A DNA stretch of 64,000 nucleotides from assembly GCA_964017185.1 (NCBI GenBank), contig OZ024874.1, positions 18,409,957 through 18,473,956 of the forward strand, written 5' to 3'. The notes beneath the pieces are model-generated. The model was not told the origin of the DNA and ran no database searches. It saw only the letters and a program-made list of their open reading frames with translations. The translations under genes and the position numbers were made by a program. Numbering within the stretch: the stretch's first letter is position 1; every line of letters starts with the position of its first letter. This DNA comes from Rugalucina vietnamica (lineage: Eukaryota > Mollusca > Bivalvia > Lucinida > Lucinidae). Shown here in pieces: positions 1 through 11,113 of the stretch.

Positions 1-296
1 TACTGCGCTATATACTCAACACTTACTCGATTCACAAAGTTTCGAGTTTGAAATTTGCATATTACTACCCGCTAATATGCCGCTAATACGTTGCACCAAC
101 GTATTCTACAGGGAGACTATCCCGTTACAATAGGAATATGACATTTTTGTTACAGAAACAATGGATGATTTCTCTGTTGAGGAAAACGTTCAATGTACAG
201 ATCAGTCAAATAGGGGACTTTGGCCGTTATGTGCAATACTTTTTAACGGCGGAAAGAAGTTTTCTTTAGGTCTAGAATACATCAGGAAAACATGTC
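1..296. other. Non-coding flank, no gene seen
   Basis: AT-rich sequence without a convincing exon. An open frame begins at 161, but it runs straight into the hairpin repeat that follows and its C-terminal half is translated palindrome, so I do not treat it as a gene. Confidence 0.5.
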
Positions 297-477
297 CGTG
301 CAATGAATACCCCTTTAAACCCCACTTTTATATAGCAAAACTTGGGTATGAAGGGGTATACTTATTTTTCCTATTTTTGCTCCAAAACATAGATTGTGGG
401 TACTCGTTAGAACCGCCTCAGCGAGGCGGTTCTAACGTGTACCCACAATCTATCTTTTGAGCAAAAATAAGAAAAAT
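297..477 (+). repeat. Foldback repeat family B, copy 1 (double hairpin)
   Basis: Two adjacent imperfect palindromes. The first (about 305-358) pairs a CCCC-rich arm with a GGGG-rich arm around a TATATA centre. The second (about 383-458) is a near-perfect ~75-bp palindrome whose centre is GCCTCAGCGAGGC and whose arms read GATTGTGGGTAC / GTACCCACAATC. Further copies lie at 12,045, 16,250, 30,925, 34,015, 48,240 and 54,825, in both orientations. The shared sequence may extend to about 590, because a motif around GCATGGGCAAG recurs inverted near 54,790. Likely a non-autonomous MITE/foldback family; no coding capacity. Confidence 0.75.
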
Positions 478-2065
478 GTCAACTTTTTTTCAGCCGAAAA
501 TTTTCAATTTTTAAAGCTCAAAAAATCTCTGTATATTGCATGGGCAAGTTTTCGTAATGAAAGTCAAGATTTGATCACATTCAATTATTTGAGGATTACA
601 ATGGCATTAAACTGTTGATTGAACCCAAGTTAACATTGCCTAAGCAGGTCTGAGCTTGCAGTGATGTTGCAGCATCAATTTACGTGCTGAGCATGCGCTG
701 TAAGAGGCACAACAGGTAAACCATACACATGGTTGCTGTTTAAAACAAATCTCCTTGATAACCGTCTCTTATACTCAATAACATTTTATTTTGATTACAA
801 CAATGGGTACAGCGGAAAGTGTACACCATTACTGCGATTTATTCTTCAGCTTGAATGATTGAACACTGGATTAATTTGGGATTTAATGAACCTCAAATTG
901 TTGATTGAAATAACAGTAGCTGAATCCTGCAATGCGTGAAAATCGAGTTTCCACAATATCTGAGAACCATTCCATTTCGAAGAGAAATTATTCCCCTAAT
1001 TGGTTCATTCTGGTTGGGAAAACTGTCATCATGTTGGTTTGCCTTTCGGTGACATTTTCGAAATTGTAAAATACAAATTATCTTGCTGCGGGTAAAGAAC
1101 TAATACAATGGTAAGGTTCAGTGTACGTTTGGAAAATGTAATAATAGATAATTTAAAAAATATGTGTATTACTGAATCGGATAACAATTAAATAATTAGT
1201 CAAATTATCAAATTTGTGACCAAATTGTATTTTGCCTTATTAATTTCTGTAATATCCCAGTTAGTTTGCTCAGAAATGCTTATCAAAACTGAAAATGTAA
1301 CATAATATAAAATTTGCCAAGACATTTTTGTAAGAAAGAATGCATTTGCTAAATCAGTCGAATAGATTAATATTTACTTGCAAAATTTCTGCACCACTAG
1401 CGACGGACTGCCAACTATAATAATTATATCAACTGTGCTTCATGAATTTTCAAATAATAATGCAGCGAAAGTTGTAATTTTGTGTGCCATTTATCTCAAT
1501 ACACTCTCGAATATTTTGGATCCGAGATACATCGAAAATATTTGCATTTCAATTTACATTATATACACTATACAGCAATTGTGATTACACGTATATAGCA
1601 GCCTAGTATTAACTTGAACGTTATTTATAGCAACAGAGGCGCCATTTTAACATTATTGCTCCCACAGCATTGCGTGTTGATTGCTTTGGAATCTCTGCGA
1701 CTAATTGTGTAATCAGCATGGTTGTTATTTGCTTTGAGAGCATCATTTGTCAACATGAAATATTTAAAGCCATCATTACAGCTTCCTACGACATTGCCCT
1801 CCAGGCAAAGCAATGAATGTTGAGGCGATAAACGTCAATCAAACGACACTTTTTCAACGCTCGACGCCTGAATTGAGCCCTTGGCAAGGTCTAATAATTA
1901 TGGGTTTATATAGGCTATGCATTACCGACCGTTGGTGGGTATGTGAATCAAAGACTTGGAGCGAATCAGAGAGAATATTGAAACTTATGTTTAGTGTGGT
2001 CATAGATTGTTTATTGGTGTCTGGCTCATTAGAGACTATGATTGCTTTTTTGCCACTTGTTGTAA
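478..2065. other. Intergenic stretch, nothing recognised
   Basis: About 1.6 kb of AT-rich sequence. Short open frames at 1378-1584, 1625-1813 and 1813-2187 lack recognisable domains, and the last two overlap on opposite strands. I see no RNA gene or obvious splice-flanked exon. Confidence 0.4.
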
Positions 2066-2137
2066 TTATTTCACTCCAGTTTCCAGCAGGATTTTGTTGC
2101 TTTGACAACAATGGTGGTCTTGTAGTTCAGAAGTTTA
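2066..2137 (+). repeat. 72-bp direct repeat, left copy
   Basis: This sequence recurs at 2346-2417 with about two mismatches, and the two copies bracket hairpin repeat C at 2140-2340. It is far too long for a transposon target-site duplication, so it probably reflects a local duplication or a repair event. Confidence 0.8.
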
Positions 2138-2139
2138 AC

Positions 2140-2340
2140 TCATTTAAGCCTGGCGTCCCTTTTGTGGGACATAGGCAAACAGTATAGCCCCAGATGTGAC
2201 GCCGCAGAACGCTATTCTGTTTGCTTAGTGCAATTTCATCGAAAAAAGAGATAAAAATAAAAATCACTCCTAACATCCCTAAAAATGAAAGTGGACTCGC
2301 CCTTATGATAATGATGGGAAAATCCATTCGTCAAATATGG
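2140..2340 (+). repeat. Foldback repeat family C, copy 1 (degenerate hairpin)
   Basis: Begins near TTTAAGCCTGGCGTCCC and ends near CATTCGTCAAATATGGGTTAA. The same ~200-bp element occurs at 23,212-23,425 with a perfect central palindrome, and at 37,512-37,738. Here the centre has decayed and only part of the stem remains. No coding capacity. Confidence 0.7.
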
Positions 2341-2345
2341 GTTAA

Positions 2346-2417
2346 ATATTTCACTCAAGTTTCCAGCAGGATTTTGTTGCTTTGACAACAATGATGGTCT
2401 TGTAGTTCAGAAGTTTA
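2346..2417 (+). repeat. 72-bp direct repeat, right copy
   Basis: Partner of 2066-2137; see that entry. Confidence 0.8.
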
Positions 2418-3170
2418 AAGTAATTTGTTGGTATTGAGGCAACATGTGATTAAGTGCGCAATCTTGTTGGAATTATCAGTCTACTAAGCTTGCACTTTTT
2501 ATCCGGACATTTTATTAGCAGCTGGAGTATACATCTAAAAGGCCGATTAAGGTGCCGTATCTAACTATTTGCTTATACACCAACCTGTCAACATCTCTCT
2601 GAGCTCTCGCAATAGTCAATTCCGAATGCTTCAGAGAGGAACGTTACCTGTGGATTTTTTGACAGCGCTTATCAGCAGATTAAGTATTACAGGTATTCCA
2701 ATTGGCTTTACTTGGGCCAGCAGTCAAGTCACGCCCACTAAAATCTCAACAGATAATCCCAGGTAATAAAACTCTTGCTACCCGCCTGCAAAGTGTCCCT
2801 TTAATGGAGTTATTGTGCTAATCTTTTGTACCACTGCTGAATCTGGGGCTAGTTCAAGGCCCATTTTCTTTAAACCCCCGTATCTAATGAGTTAATTCTG
2901 ATTCCGTTGTGGTTAGTTTTGTCCCTTTTAAATGTCAGTTGCAGACATATTAGCATGTAGCTTTAAAAATTTATGAAATTATTTGGTTTGATTAAGGTCG
3001 TTGAGTGGCAACTCGTTGGGAAATAGCTACTTTCTCGGTTAAACAATTACTTTTTTCATCTATCTTGCTATAGATGTTGTAAACTAGTGACTTGATGTAC
3101 ACTGACATGTGCTTAATTTTGCTTGTAACAATGCCAGGTCATTGTCATACAGTTGTGTAAAATGAAATAT
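2418..3170. other. Non-coding flank of the LTR element
   Basis: A 65-codon frame at 2569-2766 has no recognisable domain. The last bases, ATAT at 3171-3174, match those after the far LTR (9660-9663) and form the probable target-site duplication of the retrotransposon. Confidence 0.4.
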
Positions 3171-3174
3171 ATAT

Positions 3175-3980
3175 TGTTACGACCTAGCGTAACTAGACAG
3201 GTACAGCGAAAAACAACCAAGTAATTTAAACTTAACAATATTTAATCAAACAAATAAATGCTGCAAATACATACAAACAAACAAACAGATAAGTAAATAA
3301 ATAAATAAATAACTTACAAAGTTAATGTCAAATAAGTCCTTGTCCCTCAAATGTAAGTCCACAATCCAGTAACCAGAATATGAGCACATGTATATTTTAA
3401 TCCACACTTTTCTTCTAATCCAAAACACTAGTGAAACAACCAAAATTATATACTTTAAATCACTTCAAATTTCTGAATACCTACGACTGAATTGGGACCT
3501 ATATTTATACATCTAAGGAAATTCTCCAGGTTTCTACAGAATGATATAATAAACTTTTCTCTAGAAAAGAAACGAACTAAACGAAAGTTCTTTTAAATTC
3601 TCCAAAGAGAATTTAGAATTCTCCAGAGAGAATTCAAGGCCGCAACGACCATCAAGACTAAACGAGAGTCCACTAGACCCTTCGAGATCCCAGTATACAT
3701 AGTCCAAATATATTTTTAACTTATGGTAAAAAAAAACACTAACTCCATTTTCATCTGGAATTATCCACAAAGTGCTCATAGAATTTTCTATACTTCTAAA
3801 TTATATAACAGTGATAAAAATAATCAATGACATTCTTCTACAAAGTTCTAGATAATAAATTGTAGAAACATAAAAAGAAATATATATTAATTAATTGGGT
3901 TACTCCCCTTTGATTATATATATATATAAATTATAAGTAATAGCTTTTAAAATAATCAATTGAATCAATTATATATAACA
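3175..3980 (-). repeat. Long terminal repeat, 3' LTR of the minus-strand element
   Basis: 806 bp, ending in CA on the plus strand at 3980 and starting with TG at 3175. It matches 8854-9659 except for about two substitutions. It contains a short (AAAT)n tract and an (AT)n tract. The small open frames inside it (65 and 72 codons) occur identically in both LTRs and are not genes. Confidence 0.95.
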
Positions 3981-3992
3981 CTTCCCCTCTTC
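3981..3992 (-). promoter_or_regulatory. Polypurine tract
   Basis: On the minus strand the bases GAAGAGGGGAAG directly precede the 3' LTR, the expected place and composition for the plus-strand primer of reverse transcription. Confidence 0.8.
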
Positions 3993-4064
3993 AACGAAAA
4001 GAAAGTTTTGTGAAATAAAACTTTCTTTTGCAATACTCATATGCAAACATACAAGGCAAAACTG

Positions 4065-7000
4065 TCAAGCTCTTGAAAGGGTGTCTGGAATTATATTATC
4101 TCTACATTTTATGTGTCTAATGTCAAGATTGTGCTCTTGCAACATGAGACTTATGCTCTAGCTAATACTCAGATGGAGTCTCATTTTCATTTTGTGATGA
4201 TAGTAGAACTGAAACACTTTAAGTATGGCCCAAACTGAACAAAATTTCTGACAAGCCTTATTCCAAACATACCTGACCTTCTTATCATAAAGTAAGTTTG
4301 TCAAAGGCTCAGCTTTAATTGAACAAATATTACAGAACTTTCTGTAATATCCAGCCATACCCAAAAAGCGCATCAGTTGCCGTTTTCCTGTAGGAACAGG
4401 AAAATTTGATATAGCCTCAACTTTGGCTTCTACAGGTCTGACCTGACCTTGTCCAACAATATGTCCTAGAAATGTCAAACTAGCATGGCAAAATTCACTT
4501 TTCGGTAAGTTTATTGTCAGTTTAGCATCACTGAGTCTTTTGAAGAATTCTCTGATGATCTCCAGGTGTTTTTTCCACTCTTCACTGTAGATGATGGCAT
4601 CGTCGATGTAAGCTTTACACCCATCCAGACCGAAAATCAAACTATTAACCAAGCGAACCAAGCAACATTTCAGCGCTTTCAGTTTATTTCGAAATTGTCT
4701 TTCTGTAGTAACAAATTCTAAAATCTCCTTTGGACTGTCTGTAAATGGAATCTGCCAAAACCTTTTCAAAAGATCGAATTTCGTCACATATTTGGCGTGA
4801 CCAATGTTGTCGATGCAGTCATCAATTCTTGGTATGAGAAATGTGTCAGTTTTTGTGACAGAATTTACTTTTCTATAGTCTGTGCACATTCGAAATGTCC
4901 CATCAGATTTTGGCACAAGTATACAAGGAGAACTCCATTCACTTTGACTAGGTTCTATTAAGTCATTGTCCAGCAAATACTTAACTTCTTTCCTGAGATA
5001 TTGTTGTCTTTCAGGATGAAGTCTATACGGATGTTGTTTCACCGGTTTTGCTCCTTCAATAATGTCTACATCATGGTAGATTTTATCGGTTCTGGATGGA
5101 ATGTCCGGAAATAAGTGCTCATATTCAAGAATTAATTGTTTTAGTTCATGTTTCTTGTCCGGATCTAGATGTGACAGTTTCTGATCGAGGTCATGCAGAA
5201 TGTCAGAATTCTGGAGTTTTGGGGATAATGGTTCACAGTTCACAGAGTTCATTTCTTCAAAGTCTGTCTGATTTTGTTCATGAGGGACAGAATTAACTAT
5301 TCTTACTGAGGAAATAACTGAACTATCATTATCACTATCCCTATCAATGTACTTTTTAAGCATGTTAATATGACATAATTGTTTTTGCTTGCGCCTCCCA
5401 GGAGTGTTAACAATGTAATTTACATCACTTAACTTTTTCTCAACAGTATATGGACCATAATATCTAGCTTGTAATGGCCTGCCAGGAATGGGCAAAAAAG
5501 CAATCGCCTTGTCTCCAGGGTCAAAATTTCTGTTCTGAGCATTTTCATCAAAATGTAACTTCATTTTGCTCTGAGCTGACTTAAGATTGGACCGAGCAAC
5601 TTCCCAAGCTTTTGTCAATCTAGTTTTGAAGTCAGACACATACTGAAGTAAGTTCAAAGGACTGTCATTACTTGAAAGAAACTTCTCTTTCATAAGTTTT
5701 AAAGGTCCACGAACAGTGTGTCCGAAAACAAGTTCAAACGGACTGAACCCAAAAGACTCTTGTACTGACTCTCTGACAGCAAATAATAGCAAATGTATGC
5801 CTTCATCCCAATCTTTTTCGGTGTCAAAACAGTAAGATCTGATCATGTTCTTCAAAGTTTGATGGAATCTTTCCAAAGCACCTTGACTTTCAGGATGATA
5901 AGCTGATGACTTGTATTGTTTAATGCCAAGTTCATGCATTACTTGCTGAAATGTTCCTGACATAAAATTGGAACCCTGATCTGATTGGACTGATTTTGGA
6001 AGACCTACAAGTGTGAAAAACTTTACAAGGGCCTTAACTATTGTTTTCGTCTTGATATTCCTGAGTGGAATTGCTTCAGGAAAACGTGTTGAAGCACACA
6101 TTATAGTCAAGAGATATTGGCAACCTGATTTAGTCTTGGGTAACGGACCTACACAGTCAATGATAATCCTACTAAATGGTTCATCAAATGCAGGAATAGG
6201 CTGTAAATTAGCTTTTGGAATAGTCTGATTAGGTTTTCCTACCATTTGACAAGTGTGACAGGATTTGCAATGTTGGGAAACATCAGATTTTAATCCTGGC
6301 CAGTAGAAATGCTTGAGAATTTTGTGGTAAGTCTTATTTATCCCTAAATGACCTGACATGGGAGTTTCATGGGCCAAGTTTAAGATTTCAGGACGATAAG
6401 CCTTAGGAACCACAATTTGGTGATTTATGGTCCATTCGTCTTCCGCTGAAACATCAGGAGGACGCCATTTTCTCATTAAGATGTCATTTTTGACATAAAA
6501 ACAAACAGGAACCTGAGAAATTTCATTTTCATCTAAAGCCCTTTCAAATAAAGGCGAGATTTCAGGATCACTGTGCTGTTCTTGACAAAGTTGTGACCTT
6601 GACATTTGGTCGTGACCTTGGTCAAAAATTGAAGGTGAAAGGTCATTGTCTGACCTTTGATTGTTGAAGTCAGTTTGACTTGAAGAAAGAGATTTTGAAA
6701 TCTCATCATGAAAAGACTGACCTATAAAAGTGTCAGTTAAGTCAATATCCTGTATCCCATCATTCAATTTGACTTTTTTTGCCATAGCCCTTGTAACGGC
6801 ACATGAAGGGTAAAGATCAGGAATTTCCTGCTCAATGGGATCAGGCAATTGATCCTCACAAGGTGTATTGGTCAAAAGTGGGTTTACCACAACCTTATCT
6901 CCGGCTAAGTCATTGCCTAATAGCAAGTGAACACCTTTAAAAGGTAAAGAAGGCCTAATACCTACAGCCACAGGACCAGAAACTAAGTCTGAAGACAAAT

Positions 7001-8753
7001 AAATGTTATGGAGCGGTACATTAACAAATCCACACTCTACTCCCTGAATAAGGACACTTGTCCCAGTTGAAGTCTTCTCGGAAAAAGGCAGGGTATCTGC
7101 TAAAATAAGAGACTGAGAAGCTCCGGTATCTCGTAAGATTTTCATAGGGGTAGACTGGGCAGAATCACTAGTAAGTGACACAAAACCTTCTGATAAGAAT
7201 GGTTCATAAATCTCCATAATACAATCAGTCGCAGACGTTTTGGCCAAAATAGGATTTTCATCCTGAATAATCGACTGTGGTTTTGACCTTAAAGAAGTAA
7301 GACCTGTTGGTCTAGAATTATTTTGATTTTGTCTCTCTTTTCTTCTTTTCAAAGTTTCACATTCAGAAATGACGTGACCGTCACCTTTACAATAATTGCA
7401 AAACAGCCGGGGTGAGTATGAGGATCTTTGACCTTTGTTTTCACTAGTATCTTTATTTTTAGGATTATGTGAAGGACTGGAACTATCAGCTGTTAGTCCA
7501 GCTTGTGGTTGTGGATTAGGTTGAGGAGAATTATTTCTCTGTTGAGGGTTAAATGGTTTTGACTGAGGTGTATTAGGTTTAAATTGAGGGTTAAAAGGTT
7601 TCTTGTAAGGCTTATTTACAAAAGACACCTTATGAGTCAAAGCATAATCATCAGCTAATCGTGCTGCTACATCTAAAGTTTCTACTTCCCTTTCGTCAAG
7701 AAAAGATTTGACATCAGAGTGTATGCATCGTTTGAACTCTTCAACAAGCATGAGCTGTCTTAATTTTGCATGATCAGACTTTACATCCTTTGAAGAACAC
7801 CACCTATCAAATAATTGCTCCTTAGTTCTAGCAAATTCTACATGGGTTTGATCATGTTCTTTCCTACAATTTCTGAATTTCTGCCTGTAAGCTTCAGGTA
7901 CTAATTCATAAGCCTTAAGAATCAGATTTTTGACTGTGTCATAATCTGAACTTTGATCAAGTGGAAGCTGAGTGTAAATTTCTCGAGCTTTACCAATAAC
8001 AACACTCTGTAGAAGCAAGGTCCAATGCTCTTTTGGCATTTTCAAATTTTCTGCTACCTTCTAAAAATGTAAAAAGTACTTATCTACCTCTTTTTCTTGA
8101 AATGGAGGAACGAGCCTAATATGTTTTGTAACATCAAATACTTTACTAGGATCAAAAGACACAGGAGGCATTGATTTACTGCTTAATTCAAGCTCTTTCA
8201 TTTTTATTTCATAATGCATTTTCTCTTTTTCAAGTTCTACTCTTTCTAACATTTCTCTGTGTTTTTCCTTCTCTCGATCTTCCATATCTATTTTTTCCTT
8301 TGCAAGCCTTTCTTCTAATGCTAACTTTTGTTTTTCAAGCTCTAACTTTTCTATTTGTATTCTTTCCTCCCTTTCAGCCTTATCTCTTGCAAGTTTTTCT
8401 TCCCTTTCAGCCTTATCTCTTGCAAGTTTTTCTTCCCTTTCTTCCTTATCTGCCCTTCTTTTTTCTTCAAACTCTAATCTTAATTTTTCCAGTTCAAGAT
8501 GCCTTTTTAATTCTAACTCTTTCAACTGTATGTCGGTTTTTGAGACCATAATTAGAGATGTAGCTGAGGGTTCAAAAAATTCCTCATCAACAAGAAACTG
8601 AATGATAACATTCTTAATTTCACGTTTTAACATAGATGTTTTGACATCAGGTATGCTATAATGACTAGCAATGTCTAAAAGATCACTCTTTTTGGCCAAG
8701 TTTAACAGCTCTTGAGAAGGCGCAGCAATGAAATCTTCAAGTTTGAATAACAT
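4065..8753 (-). pseudogene. Degenerate gag-pol: Gag - protease - integrase - RT - RNase H remnant
   Basis: One reading frame runs from the first ATG (8753) to 4158, interrupted by a single in-frame TAG at 8061-8063. In order it shows: a charged Glu/Lys/Arg-rich coiled coil with a repeated DKAEREEKLAR unit (about 8230-8520); a SCAN-like capsid segment (about 7640-8130); a CX2CX4HX4C zinc knuckle (about 7380); an aspartic protease DTGAS at 7117-7131; an HHCC integrase finger; an integrase core with exactly 35 residues between the Asp of SDQG and the Glu of ALERF; and a Gypsy-like RT with YIDD at 4599-4610. Damage: TAG within the capsid region where glutamate is expected; the RT block that normally reads like PFGxxNAPxxF (about 4640-4690) is scrambled; and the RNase H core is missing, with only its C-terminal tail, ending DTLSRA-stop at 4065, left in another frame. 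It therefore cannot encode a working polyprotein. The TAG sits inside Gag, not at a Gag/Pol border, so I read it as a mutation, not programmed readthrough. Confidence 0.9.
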
Positions 8754-8825
8754 GGTTGCTTTTTGCTGGTATGACAAACAATAAATATCTTTTCAAATTC
8801 AGAATAATATAGGTGCACAAAATGT

Positions 8826-8848
8826 TCAATCCCGGCTCAGAGCCCCCA
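8826..8848 (-). promoter_or_regulatory. Primer binding site
   Basis: Five bases inside the 5' LTR edge. On the plus strand this reads like a tRNA 3' end: a GTTCAATCCC T-arm, an acceptor-like segment and a terminal CCA. Its complement begins TGGGGGC, the usual start of a retrotransposon primer binding site. I cannot assign the tRNA species. Confidence 0.7.
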
Positions 8849-8853
8849 AAATC

Positions 8854-9659
8854 TGTTACGACCTAGCGTAACTAGACAGGTACAGCGAAAAACAACCAAG
8901 TAATTTAAACTTAACAATATTTAATCAAACAAATAAATGCTGCAAATACATACAAACAAACAAACAGATAAGTAAATAAATAAATAAATAACTTACAAAG
9001 TTAATGTCAAATAAGTCCTTGTCCCTCAAATGTAAGTCCACAATCCAGTAACCAGAATATGAGCACATGTATATTTTAATCCACACTTTTCTTCTAATCC
9101 AAAACACTAGTGAAACAACCAAAATTATATACTTTAAATCACTTCAAATTTCTGAATACCTACGACTGAATTGGGACCTATATTTATACATCTAAGGAAA
9201 TTCTCCAGGTTTCTAGAGAATGATATAATAAACTTTTCTCTAGAAAAGAAACGAACTAAACGAAAGTTCTTTTAAATTCTCCAAAGAGAATTTAGAATTC
9301 TCCAGAGAGAATTCAAGGCCGCAACGACCATCAAGACTAAACGAGAGTCCACTAGACCCTTCGAGATCCCAGTATACATAGTCCAAATATATTTTTAACT
9401 TATGGTAAAAAAAAACACTAACTCCATTTTCATCTGGAATTATCCACAAAGTGCTCATAGAATTTTCTATACTTCTAAATTATATAACAGTGATAAAAAT
9501 AATCAATGACATTCTTCTACAAAGTTCTAGATAATAAATTGTAGAAACATAAAAAGAAATATATATTAATTAATTGGGTTACTCCCCTTTGATTATATAT
9601 ATATATAAATTATAAGTAATAGCTTTTAAAAGAATCAATTGAATCAATTATATATAACA
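8854..9659 (-). repeat. Long terminal repeat, 5' LTR of the minus-strand element
   Basis: Partner of 3175-3980, same 806-bp length. In the element's orientation the promoter should lie here and drive minus-strand transcription towards gag at 8753. Confidence 0.95.
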
Positions 9660-10458
9660 ATATAGAATAGGGAGTGTAGCGTTGTATTTAAAAACCAGAG
9701 GACCAATGGTCCTGTAAACGCTCATCTGAGATCTGCTTCATATACCAATAAACATATTTGAATATTATGGTATTTAACCCCAGTGCAGAGGCAGATGAAG
9801 CCCTTGGACCATTTTCTTTTTTCAGAATAATCAATATTCTGTCTATTTGCCAATTTCCTGCTGATTTTCCCCTTCAAATAACATTTTAAAAGCAGATGAG
9901 CCCCTGTGGTCCTTTTTTTTTTTCAGAATCATTAAATTTCAGTCCTACTGCCCATTTCCTGCAAGACTTTCACTAAAAATGACATTTTAAAAGTTTTCCC
10001 CATTCAAATGCATTGACGACCCATGTTGACTTTGCCATAAAATTATATATACATTGTAGTACTTGAGTCATCCATACTTCATGCAAAGTTTCGTTGAAAT
10101 CGGTTCACCGGTTCTGGAAAAGATATTTTAAGGGTTTTTACTATATATGGGCATGGCGGCCATCTTGGTCATGTGACCTGGATTATTTATATACACGTTG
10201 GTGCCCACTTCCTATAGATGCTTCATATAAAATTTGGCTTTGATTGGCCAAGTGGTTTCAGAGAAAAAAATCTTTGAAAAGTGTGTATGGACTACAGACC
10301 GGCCAAGGTCAAGAGATGACCTTGACCTAAATGAATCATATACCTTCATCTAATCCATTAGTTGTTTGCATCTACCACTTTTCAGATCTCAGGCTGCAAT
10401 AGTTTTCAAAAAATAGCTAATTTCCACTTTTCCCATTATAAGTCTATGGAAACTTAAA

Positions 10459-10472
10459 GTTACCATAGCAAC
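10459..10472 (+). promoter_or_regulatory. X-box-like palindrome, R1a module 1
   Basis: GTTACCATAGCAAC matches the RFX-family X-box layout: two GTNRCC-type half sites around AT. Seen in sequence; binding is inferred. Confidence 0.45.
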
Positions 10473-10775
10473 CAGAGTTCTTATCCGACTGGAATAAAAA
10501 ACACAAATTATGTAGAGGCTACTGTCAGGAACATGTATACAAAGTACAGGATTCATTCACTTGACAGTTTCTGAGGAGAAGATTTTTGAATGTTTTTTTC
10601 AAAATTTTGCCCTTTATGGGGCCCCAGCAATCAATCAAAATAAAGGATTAGGACAAAACTCGCAAGAAACGTCAAACACTACTAAATAAACATAAACAAA
10701 TTTCAAATGTCTGCAATTTTAGCGGAAAAATAGCTGATTTCCACTTTTCCCATTATAAGTCTGTGGAAACTTTAA

Positions 10776-10789
10776 GTTGCCATAGCAAC
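10776..10789 (+). promoter_or_regulatory. X-box-like palindrome, R1a module 2
   Basis: GTTGCCATAGCAAC, a fully symmetric-looking X-box with a 2-bp spacer, at the same place in the second module. Confidence 0.5.
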
Positions 10790-11099
10790 CAGAGTTCTTA
10801 TCCGCCTGGAATAAAAAACACAAATTATGTAGAGGCTACTGTCAGGAACACGTATACAAAGTATAGGCTTCATCCCCTTGACAGATTCTGAGAAGAAGAT
10901 TTTTGAATGTTTTTCGAAATTTTGCCCTATATGGGGCCCCAGCAATCAATCAAAATGAAGGATTAGGACAAAAGTCACATGAAACGTAGAGGACTACTCA
11001 ATAAACATTCCTGCAAAAACAAAATTCAAATATCTTCAACAAGACAGCAAAAACTGGCAATTTTCACTTTTTTCCATTATAAGTCTATGGGAAGCATAA

Positions 11100-11113
11100 G
11101 TTGCCATAGCAAC
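11100..11113 (+). promoter_or_regulatory. X-box-like palindrome, R1a module 3
   Basis: GTTGCCATAGCAAC again, in the third, partial module. Confidence 0.5.

Larger units (their letters stand above)
3175..9659 (-). mobile_element. Gmr1-type LTR retrotransposon (Ty3/Gypsy lineage, INT before RT)
   Basis: Complete element read on the minus strand. Two 806-bp LTRs, TG...CA bounded, lie at 3175-3980 and 8854-9659. A tRNA-like primer binding site lies inside the 5' LTR (right side), a polypurine tract abuts the 3' LTR (left side), and a 4-bp ATAT duplication flanks it. The internal region encodes Gag with a zinc knuckle, an aspartic protease, an integrase and then a Gypsy-like reverse transcriptase. 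Integrase ahead of RT is the Copia-like order known in the Gmr1 group; ordinary Ty3/Gypsy elements put integrase last. The LTRs differ at only two sites I can find (near 3537 and 3951), so insertion or LTR homogenisation is recent, yet the coding part is broken in several places. Transposition in trans by an intact relative is the likely explanation. Confidence 0.92.

Noticed and set aside
161-460. 99-codon frame near the window start
   Set aside because: Half of it is the foldback palindrome, visible as PPQRGGSN flanked by YSLE and VYPQS.
3246-3779. 65- and 72-codon minus-strand frames, repeated identically at 8925-9458, as genes
   Set aside because: They lie wholly within the two LTRs and are duplicated because the LTRs are.
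8061-8063. Programmed UAG readthrough between two ORFs of the LTR element
   Set aside because: The stop falls inside the capsid segment, where relatives have glutamate, not at the Gag/Pol border, so a nonsense mutation is simpler.
8171-8551. 126-codon plus-strand frame rich in Leu/Phe
   Set aside because: Antisense shadow of the Glu/Lys-rich coiled coil of Gag on the other strand.
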